A DNA stretch of 58,221 bases from Vampirovibrionales bacterium (GTDB lineage: Bacteria > Cyanobacteriota > Vampirovibrionia > Vampirovibrionales > Vampirovibrionaceae). A model generated the notes under the pieces. It did no database searches and was not told where the DNA came from. It was given only the letters and a program-made list of their open reading frames with translations. Each line of letters begins with the position of its first letter. Positions within the stretch are counted from its first letter, which is position 1. Below, piece after piece: positions 52,277 to 58,221 of the stretch. Location: contig JAJCZA010000022.1 of NCBI GenBank assembly GCA_029262635.1, positions 1 to 58,221 of the forward strand, in the 5' to 3' direction. Position numbers and translations under genes: made by a program.

Positions 52277-53737
52277 ATGGAACCCTCAACCATCATTGCC
52301 AATATCGGTTACCTCATTTCAATTGCCTGTTTTATTCTCGGCATCAAGCGGTTGGGTAAGGTTAAAACCGCCCGCTCCGCTAACATGCTCTCCGCCAGCG
52401 CAATGGCAATTGCTGTCATCAGTCAGTTAGTCGAATTGGGCGCTATTGACTATCAATTCATCATCGCTGGCGTTTTGCTTGGTTCTTTGATTGGTGCCAT
52501 CTTTGCAATAAAGGTTCAGATGACGGCCATGCCCCAACTGGTTGCTATTTTTAACGGGTTCGGCGGCCTCGCCTCAACGTTGGTTGGCCTATCACTTTTT
52601 ACCAGTGCTTGGTTCGCCCTGACCGGTTCAGAAAGTGCCGCTTTAGGTGGGCTCGCGATTCAGGGAACCGCCGGCCTTAGTACGGCCATCACTCTGATTC
52701 TCTCCATTGTCATCGGTTCTATTACCTTTACCGGAAGCATTATGGCCTTTCTAAAGCTCTCAGACACCTTTGGCCGTCAATTTGGCAACCCAATTTTACT
52801 ACCGGCTCGGCATGTGCTTAACGCCTTAATTGCCATCGGGGTTGTGGCGTCTTCTTATTACTGGATTGCTAGTGCCGCTGATCCGTCAATGTCCATCAAT
52901 ATGGCTATTGCCATTACAGTATTAACACTGCTTCTCGGTTTTCTTCTGGTTATCCCCATTGGTGGAGCTGATATGCCGGTCGTCATCAGCTTGCTGAATA
53001 GTTATTCCGGACTAGCCGCTGCTGCTGCCGGGTTTGCCCTTGGTTCCAACGTCCTCATTGTATCTGGCTCGTTGGTTGGTGCCTCGGGCCTGATCCTCAC
53101 CTCCATCATGTGTAAAGCAATGAACCGGAGCCTGGCCAACGTCATGTTTGGCGGGTTCGGTGGCGATGCCGCTGTCAGCAGTGGAGATAAAGATCAAGGC
53201 TATGCCAATGTGAAAAGTTCGGACCCTGAAGAGGCTGCCATGGACTTTGACGGCATCCAGAGCGTGGTCATCGTTCCCGGTTATGGTTTAGCCGTTGCCC
53301 AAGGGCAAAATGCAGTCAAGGAATTTGCAGATCAACTGAAAGCCAAAGGTGTTCAGGTTCGTTATGCTATTCATCCGGTTGCAGGCCGTATGCCGGGGCA
53401 TATGAACGTTCTTTTAGCTGAAAGTAGTGTACCTTACGACGAACTCTACGAAATGGACGCTATTAACAACGACTTCCAGGCAACGGATATTGCTGTTGTC
53501 GTTGGAGCCAACGATGTGGTGAACCCTGCGGCTAAAGATGATGAGAGTAGTCCGCTTTACGGCATGCCGGTGCTCAATGTGGACGAATCTCGCATGGTCT
53601 TTGTCATTAAACGGAGCCTAAGTCCCGGATTTGCCGGTGTGAAAAACGAACTCTTTGAGCGGGATAACACACGGATGATCTATGGTGACGCTAAAAAAGT
53701 GCTGGAAGAAATGACCAGCCACCTAAACGAAGACTAG
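52277..53737 (+). CDS. pntB: NAD(P) transhydrogenase beta subunit
   Basis: A 486-residue subunit: about nine membrane spans (1-270) completing the proton channel, then the NADP(H)-binding domain III with VVIVPGYGLAVAQGQ, YAIHPVAGRMPGHMNVLLAE, ANDVVNPAA, and FAGVKNELF near the end. It uses the proton gradient to make NADPH from NADH. It follows pntAb by 57 nt. Confidence 0.96.
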   Translation: MEPSTIIANIGYLISIACFILGIKRLGKVKTARSANMLSASAMAIAVISQLVELGAIDYQFIIAGVLLGSLIGAIFAIKVQMTAMPQLVAIFNGFGGLASTLVGLSLFTSAWFALTGSESAALGGLAIQGTAGLSTAITLILSIVIGSITFTGSIMAFLKLSDTFGRQFGNPILLPARHVLNALIAIGVVASSYYWIASAADPSMSINMAIAITVLTLLLGFLLVIPIGGADMPVVISLLNSYSGLAAAAAGFALGSNVLIVSGSLVGASGLILTSIMCKAMNRSLANVMFGGFGGDAAVSSGDKDQGYANVKSSDPEEAAMDFDGIQSVVIVPGYGLAVAQGQNAVKEFADQLKAKGVQVRYAIHPVAGRMPGHMNVLLAESSVPYDELYEMDAINNDFQATDIAVVVGANDVVNPAAKDDESSPLYGMPVLNVDESRMVFVIKRSLSPGFAGVKNELFERDNTRMIYGDAKKVLEEMTSHLNED

Positions 53738-53782
53738 TCTATCGAAACTGGCCAACATAAAATAAGAGGGAAGGATTTGCCA

Positions 53783-55540
53783 ATGTCTGATGATCGGATG
53801 GAATATGATGTCTTATTGATTGGCGGAAGCCCTTCCAACTTGGCACTGGGTCACCATCTGGTTGATCTGGCCAAAGCCAGCGGGACTGAACTAAACTTGG
53901 CCATCATGGAAAAAGGCGCAGACTTCGGCCACCACATTGTAAGCGGTGCGGTTTCGGATCCCCATGTGATTAAGCGCCTTTTCCCCGATTACGAAACCAG
54001 CGGCTTTCCCATTGAATCGGTCTGCACCGAAAGCATATTTTCCGTTTTTGGCCTTAAAAAGAAATGGGACGTCCCGAACGCTCTGCTTCCTGAGGGACTC
54101 CATAAAGAAGGTTACTTTATCCTGACCTTAAGCCATGTGGTCAAATGGATGGCTGACAAACTTGAAGAGAAAGTCGCCGGGATTGACCATGTCAACATGG
54201 ACTTCTTCCCCGGTTTTGCCGCCCATCAGATTATTTTTGAAGACAGCAAGGTGGCCGGTGTTCAGGTGGTAGAACAGGCTAGCGGCAACCCGGACGAAGA
54301 GAATATTTACGCCAAAATTACGTGTTTAGGCGATAAGGGCTTTCTGTCGCAAGATCTCATCAAAAAACTCAACCTGCGAGACAATCCTCAACTTTGGTCA
54401 GTGGGCGTCAAAGAAGTCTGGGAAGTCCCTGAAGCCATGGGCAAGGAAATCAAAGGGAAAGTCTGGCACACCATGGGCTACCCGGTGATTGACGGTACCT
54501 TCGGGGGTGGCTTCGTTTATGGAATGGATAACAACCGGCTAACCATTGGGCTAGTACTCTCACTCGATAGTCAAAACCCTAACCTGAACCCGCAACAAGC
54601 CTTGCAAGACTTCAAAAAGCACCCCTGGGTCCAAAACTTGATTCAAGAAGGCAAACTCCTCAAGTATGGTGCCGCGACCCTGCCTGAGGGCGGGTATTAT
54701 AGCTTGCCAAAAGCCTTTGCTACGGATGGTGCCATGTTATTGGGCGACGCGTTGGGTGTTCTGAACATTGGCACATTGGCGGGTATCGATAAAGCGATGG
54801 AATGTGGCTGGCAAGCCGCTGAAATTCTTCATACCGTTTTTAAGGAGCATCATGGCGAATTTAGCAAGGACCTACAGGCGCTTTATAAAACAAATATCAT
54901 GAAGACCCATGTGGGTGAGGAGCTTAAGGCCGGTCGATATTTTCGCCATGCCTGGAAAGAAAACCCTCGCCTGCTAAAAAGCTATCTACCCTGTGTACTG
55001 GATGGCATTGATAACAGCTCGTGGCTTATGGGCCTGATTAACGTCGGCTTGAAAAATAATCCGTTTCAGGCATTGGGTGGTGCCATACGCTTGAAAGGTC
55101 TTATTGAAGGGACTCAAGACATTGGCCCTCTCACCTACAAAAAAGATCACGAATACATCGAGCCCGATTTTCAGCCACCACGCCACGCCGTTCAAAATAT
55201 TACCAACGGTTTTAATCGAGAAACCATTTATTCCCGTGTCGATGCTGTTTTTTATGCGAATCCGGTTTACCACGAAGAAAATCGGCACATTGATGAATTT
55301 AACGCCGATGTTTGCGTACGCTGTATCGCTGTTTACGATTCACTTAAAAAAGACACACCCTGCGTCTCAGACTGCACCGCCGAAGTCCATCGAACGAATT
55401 TAGTGGATGAGATTCGCAAGCACGGCATGTCGTTAGAAAACTGTATTCAGTGTCGTACCTGTGAATTCGTCTGCCCAGAAGAAAACCTCCGGGTTAAGCC
55501 CGCCGAACAAGGATCTGGCCCGGATTTCTCAGGCCTTTAA
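53783..55540 (+). CDS. electron-transfer flavoprotein:quinone oxidoreductase
   Basis: A 585-residue protein that would pass electrons from ETF to the quinone pool. The N-terminal FAD motif is altered: LLIGGSPSNLALGHHL instead of GxGxxG. The core follows the ETF-QO pattern (HIVSGAVSDP, GYPVIDGTFGGGFVYGM, LLKYGAATLPEGGYYSLPK, LLGDALGVLNIGTLAGIDKAM). The C-terminal 4Fe-4S cluster region has CIQCRTCEFVCPEENL and the family's terminal GSGPDF. ATG 53783 has GGAAGGA 7 nt upstream. It lies 45 nt after pntB, so the four genes form one redox operon. No etfAB is in the window. Confidence 0.85.
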   Translation: MSDDRMEYDVLLIGGSPSNLALGHHLVDLAKASGTELNLAIMEKGADFGHHIVSGAVSDPHVIKRLFPDYETSGFPIESVCTESIFSVFGLKKKWDVPNALLPEGLHKEGYFILTLSHVVKWMADKLEEKVAGIDHVNMDFFPGFAAHQIIFEDSKVAGVQVVEQASGNPDEENIYAKITCLGDKGFLSQDLIKKLNLRDNPQLWSVGVKEVWEVPEAMGKEIKGKVWHTMGYPVIDGTFGGGFVYGMDNNRLTIGLVLSLDSQNPNLNPQQALQDFKKHPWVQNLIQEGKLLKYGAATLPEGGYYSLPKAFATDGAMLLGDALGVLNIGTLAGIDKAMECGWQAAEILHTVFKEHHGEFSKDLQALYKTNIMKTHVGEELKAGRYFRHAWKENPRLLKSYLPCVLDGIDNSSWLMGLINVGLKNNPFQALGGAIRLKGLIEGTQDIGPLTYKKDHEYIEPDFQPPRHAVQNITNGFNRETIYSRVDAVFYANPVYHEENRHIDEFNADVCVRCIAVYDSLKKDTPCVSDCTAEVHRTNLVDEIRKHGMSLENCIQCRTCEFVCPEENLRVKPAEQGSGPDFSGL

Positions 55541-55833
55541 TCAAAAAATCGTTTTCATTTCTTCCCACACGGACTCACGAACAGGCTTATAACTGAAGGG
55601 TAAAATAAATTTCTTTTGCCGGGCTCGCCCGATGCAACTTTTTTTTATGCCGCCGTCTCTATTAAAAGACCCAACAGATTAAATTTGTTATATCCTGACA
55701 TACTGTTAACATTTCTTTATATTTATGCCAAAAGGTTGACACTTTCTAGTTAGTGTTCATAATACACAAGGTAAGTGTTATTCATACACAATTTTATTAC
55801 TTAAAAACAAACAGAGGCCTACCAGCAGTTATT
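55541..55833. other. intergenic region with a near-consensus promoter
   Basis: About 290 bases. Holds the promoter at 55736-55763; the rest is AT-rich without features. Confidence 0.5.
55736..55763 (+). promoter_or_regulatory. sigma-70-like promoter
   Basis: A perfect -35 TTGACA (55736-55741) and a -10 CATAAT (55758-55763) 16 nt apart. It would start a transcript near 55770, about 65 nt before the ATG at 55834. Confidence 0.7.
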
Positions 55834-56034
55834 ATGAAAAGCATACAAACAAACGCTCCTTCTTTTACTCAACCCCTCCAAGCAAATCAGCAAACCCGCC
55901 CTCTATTTGGAGAAGCTGGTCGGTATATCGTTTTTGAGCCTAAGACTAAAAAAGGGGCTGTTTCCCAGCTGATGGAAACCCTGTTTAGTGGTAACGAAAC
56001 CACCTCCTCAGATGCTCTAGACTTTTATGCTTAA
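55834..56034 (+). CDS. small protein with N-terminal Phe-Gly motif
   Basis: A 66-residue protein: MKSIQTNAPSFTQPLQ start, PLFGEA at 23-28, then a charged C-terminal half with a second Leu-Phe-Ser-Gly. It has a strong promoter and a terminator of its own. It has no good ribosome site. No family recognised. Confidence 0.55.
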   Translation: MKSIQTNAPSFTQPLQANQQTRPLFGEAGRYIVFEPKTKKGAVSQLMETLFSGNETTSSDALDFYA

Positions 56035-56088
56035 TTAACTATACCCCCCCCCTATCATACTGTCCCCCTAATATGAGCATTGGACAGC

Positions 56089-56117
56089 AGGACCCTTATA
56101 AGAGGGTCCTTTATTTT
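56089..56117. terminator. rho-independent terminator
   Basis: An 8-bp stem AGGACCCT/AGGGTCCT with a 6-nt loop, then TTATTTTT; ends the small gene, and on the other strand lies just beyond dgkA. Confidence 0.85.
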
Positions 56118-56134
56118 TAACTCGCTCTTCAGTA

Positions 56135-56527
56135 TTAATAATAGTACCGGGAAAGGTAGGGCAAAAAAATAAGAAGGCCAATGATGGCGGAAATAATGGC
56201 AGAAATAAGGCATGCTCCTGCTGAAATATCTTTCGCTATTTTGGCCAATCGGTGAAACTCCCCTTCGCAGGCCAAATCAGCGAGTGCTTCAATTCCGGTA
56301 TTCAGGCATTCCAGTGTTAAAACCCAGCCAATCAAAAGAAGCAACAGGATCCAATCGATTTGAGTGAGTTCTAAAAACCATCCAACGAACAAGACAACTA
56401 GAGTAATGAGCAAATGAATCTGAAAATTTCGTTGCGTTCGCGTCACATAGCCAATTCCTTCCAGAGCGAACTTTACACTTTGCCAAAAGCTTTGGGAACG
56501 TGTTGGCGGGTCATTCATCTTACTCAT
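56135..56527 (-). CDS. dgkA: diacylglycerol/undecaprenol kinase
   Basis: A 130-residue three-span membrane kinase. The family motif E-x-x-N-T-x-I-E-x-x-x-D is present (ECLNTGIEALADL), followed by HRLAKIAKDISAGACLI. It phosphorylates diacylglycerol or undecaprenol for lipid-carrier recycling. Its ATG overlaps the ybeY stop (ATGA), giving the conserved pgpH-ybeY-dgkA order. Confidence 0.93.
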   Translation of the reverse strand: MSKMNDPPTRSQSFWQSVKFALEGIGYVTRTQRNFQIHLLITLVVLFVGWFLELTQIDWILLLLLIGWVLTLECLNTGIEALADLACEGEFHRLAKIAKDISAGACLISAIISAIIGLLIFLPYLSRYYY

Positions 56528-57156
56528 GGGGTGGCCGTCTCTTCGTCAATGCCTTCCGGCAATAAGCCAAACAACACGGCAAGAACGTCTTTTTGTATAT
56601 TAACCACTCGACTATAATCTTCCATGGTGTCGTGATGCGCCCCCATGAGGTGCAGAAGACCATGGATGAACCGCTCCAGTAAATAATAGGTGAATCTATC
56701 CAATTGGGAGACTTCTGTTACTTCGCTTTGATGCGCTTTGGCCCAGTCCACTGATAGAAAAAGACTTCCAAGCTGAATGGATGGCAGCCGAACCACTTGC
56801 GCCTGAATTTCTGAATCCGCGACTTGTGGAAAACTTAATACGTCAGTGGGTTCATCTTTTTGGCGGTATGTCCGATTGATCTCTTGTATAGTGGCATCGG
56901 AAACCAGATTGAGATCGACGTCCCAAATCTGATTCGCTGGACTCAGCCCCAATTCATCCAAGATAGACTCTTTTTCAAGCCGTTTCATCAGAACCGGCCA
57001 AAAAACTTCCATCCGATCGAAAAAAGATTCCAGTTCGACCACGGAAGCATCCAGGGAAAGATCGTCGCCCAATAGTGAGATTTCTATCCGAAACGGCTCA
57101 AATTCGACCTGTTGCATATGCCGGGGAATAAGGCGGGATAGTCGGTCTGCTGTCAT
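56524..57156 (-). CDS. ybeY: endoribonuclease YbeY (rRNA maturation)
   Basis: A zinc-dependent RNase that trims 16S rRNA and helps ribosome quality control. The metal-site motif is HGLLHLMGAHHDT near the C-terminus; YRQKDEPTDVLSFPQV is the other family signature. At about 210 residues it carries an N-terminal extension of some 40 residues compared with typical members. ATG 57156 is chosen, with AGGA about 12 nt upstream; ATG 57177 inside the end of pgpH is also possible. Confidence 0.93.
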   Translation of the reverse strand: MTADRLSRLIPRHMQQVEFEPFRIEISLLGDDLSLDASVVELESFFDRMEVFWPVLMKRLEKESILDELGLSPANQIWDVDLNLVSDATIQEINRTYRQKDEPTDVLSFPQVADSEIQAQVVRLPSIQLGSLFLSVDWAKAHQSEVTEVSQLDRFTYYLLERFIHGLLHLMGAHHDTMEDYSRVVNIQKDVLAVLFGLLPEGIDEETATP

Positions 57157-57169
57157 CTCATTATGTTTC

Positions 57170-58221
57170 CTAAGCATTATCGTCTTTGGGGTCTTGTTCC
57201 GGTTTTTTAGAAATTTTTTCCGCTGTTCCACCGACCACTTTAAGTTGACTGGCTTTTTGAAGTTCAGAAAGGTTGGGTAGATTCGGTTCAGGCACTTTCT
57301 TGCCTAGTTCTTTCATCATGGTTTGCTGGTATTCAATCCGGTTATGCTGAATCCCTCTCAAGACCCGAACAAAGGTTTCTTTAATAATGGTAATGTCTTT
57401 AAACGTGATAGGACAATTATCAAACTGGCCATCATCCATCCGGGCCTGAATAATTTTATCAATTCGTTCTTCAATTTGGGCAACAGTTGGACTCTTAAGG
57501 GAACGGACCGCCGACTCACAGGCATCAGCTAACATGACAATGGCGGTTTCCCGACTTTGAGGCTTGGGGCCCGGATAGCGGAATTGCGATTTATTCACGT
57601 TCTCCGCCCCTTCCTGAATACAAGCCTGATTGTAAAAATAACCCACGGCTAACGTACCGTGGTGTTCGGTCATAAAAGCTTGAAGCGCTATTGGTAAACG
57701 ATGTTGCTTGGCCATTTCAATGCTGTCTCGCGGGTGAGCCGTAATAACCATCTTACTTAGTCGGGGGGTCAGCTTGTCGTGGGGGTTATCTGCCCCAAAA
57801 TAGGCTTGGTTTTCGTAAAAAAACAGGGGACGCTTGGTCTTCCCAATGTCATGGTATAAACTTCCGACTCGCGTTAACAGCGCATTGGCGCCAACGGCCT
57901 CCGCTGCGTTTTCAGAGAGGCTGGCAACCATCAGGCTATGGTGATAAGTTCCCGGCGCTTCAAACTGCATTCGTTTCAGAAGAGGCTTATCTGAATTCGC
58001 CAGCTCCAGTAGTGTATAGGGGGAAACTAACCGAAATACAGATTCCAGAAAGGGCAAGATACCAATGGTAAGTACCGCTGAAAGTAATCCACCAATCGCT
58101 CCGGAAACCAGATTGGTCATTAGGTGGATCCAATTAGTAACGAAACTGCCGGGCGGTTCCAGAATGAGGTGTACAGCCACAATAAGTGCCATATTAGTTA
58201 GGGCCACAAATACACCGGCCC
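57170..58221 (-). CDS. 7TM-HD family cyclic-di-AMP phosphodiesterase (5' end outside window)
   Basis: PgpH-type protein: the visible part has three or so membrane spans, then LLELANSDKPLLKRM and the HD domain with YHHSLMVA, SLYHDIGKTKRP, MITEHHGTLAVGYFY-like segment, and MLADACESAVRSL. PgpH breaks down c-di-AMP. The frame is open to the window edge, so the N-terminal receptor domain is missing. It is upstream of ybeY. Confidence 0.92.
   Translation of the reverse strand, partial: AGVFVALTNMALIVAVHLILEPPGSFVTNWIHLMTNLVSGAIGGLLSAVLTIGILPFLESVFRLVSPYTLLELANSDKPLLKRMQFEAPGTYHHSLMVASLSENAAEAVGANALLTRVGSLYHDIGKTKRPLFFYENQAYFGADNPHDKLTPRLSKMVITAHPRDSIEMAKQHRLPIALQAFMTEHHGTLAVGYFYNQACIQEGAENVNKSQFRYPGPKPQSRETAIVMLADACESAVRSLKSPTVAQIEERIDKIIQARMDDGQFDNCPITFKDITIIKETFVRVLRGIQHNRIEYQQTMMKELGKKVPEPNLPNLSELQKASQLKVVGGTAEKISKKPEQDPKDDNA

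Overview
The window is 58 kb of dense, moderately AT-rich bacterial chromosome. No rRNA, photosynthesis, phage, IS-transposase or CRISPR sequence was seen. The gene set fits a flagellated, non-photosynthetic relative of cyanobacteria (Vampirovibrionia/Melainabacteria-like), but this is tentative. Supporting features are simple D0/D1 flagellins, an AMIN-domain secreted protein, a pgpH-ybeY-dgkA cluster, futalosine-type menaquinone synthesis (mqnD-like), cobO, proton-translocating transhydrogenase with ETF:quinone oxidoreductase, ankyrin proteins, and many lineage-specific hypotheticals.

Layout: 1-4.3 kb holds a peptide-binding lipoprotein (cut by the window edge), a TPR membrane protein, a DUF2490-like outer-membrane protein and a small exported protein. 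4.4-9.1 kb holds a parvulin isomerase, then a minus-strand signalling group (CBS protein, PAS histidine kinase, LuxR-type regulator) and a tandem universal stress protein. 9.8-12 kb is an island of small proteins with shared upstream repeats, a GntR-like regulator and a UspA protein. 12-16 kb holds a six-hairpin-like protein, a kelch lipoprotein and a membrane protein. 16.2-19.2 kb has two flagellin genes with matching promoter modules and long leaders. 19.3-22.2 kb is minus-strand housekeeping: initiator tRNA, def, an ACT protein, a glutamine amidotransferase and DAHP synthase. 22.4-26 kb has a membrane protein behind Fur-like boxes and a DppBC-type permease pair. 26-31 kb is small genes, two paralogous secreted proteins and a CoA-binding protein with a displaced copy of its tail. 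31-36.8 kb has a eukaryote-type GMP synthase, a frameshifted gene, a GDPD, a MITE-like element and glyQ. 36.9-40 kb is a second two-component group ending in a REC/degenerate-GGDEF/REC protein. 40.8-47.3 kb has trxA, an LptF-like permease, cobO, an AMIN protein, a CcoG-like ferredoxin and mqnD-like. 47.3-50.5 kb has an alpha/beta hydrolase and two ankyrin paralogues. 50.7-55.5 kb is pntAa-pntAb-pntB-ETFQO. 55.8-58.2 kb has a small orphan protein, dgkA, ybeY and pgpH (cut by the edge).

The most unusual signal is a short N-terminal motif (hydrophobic-x-Phe-Gly or hydrophobic-x-Phe-Ser-Gly, within the first ~40 residues, usually followed by a Pro/Lys-rich linker). It recurs in eight unrelated proteins here that lack classical signal peptides: two ankyrin proteins, a GDPD, an alpha/beta hydrolase, and four small or hypothetical proteins. 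It may be an uncharacterised sorting or secretion tag. Other leads are the small-protein island with its repeats, a 118-bp MITE-like element abutting a probably leaderless glyQ, and the flagellin promoter/leader modules.
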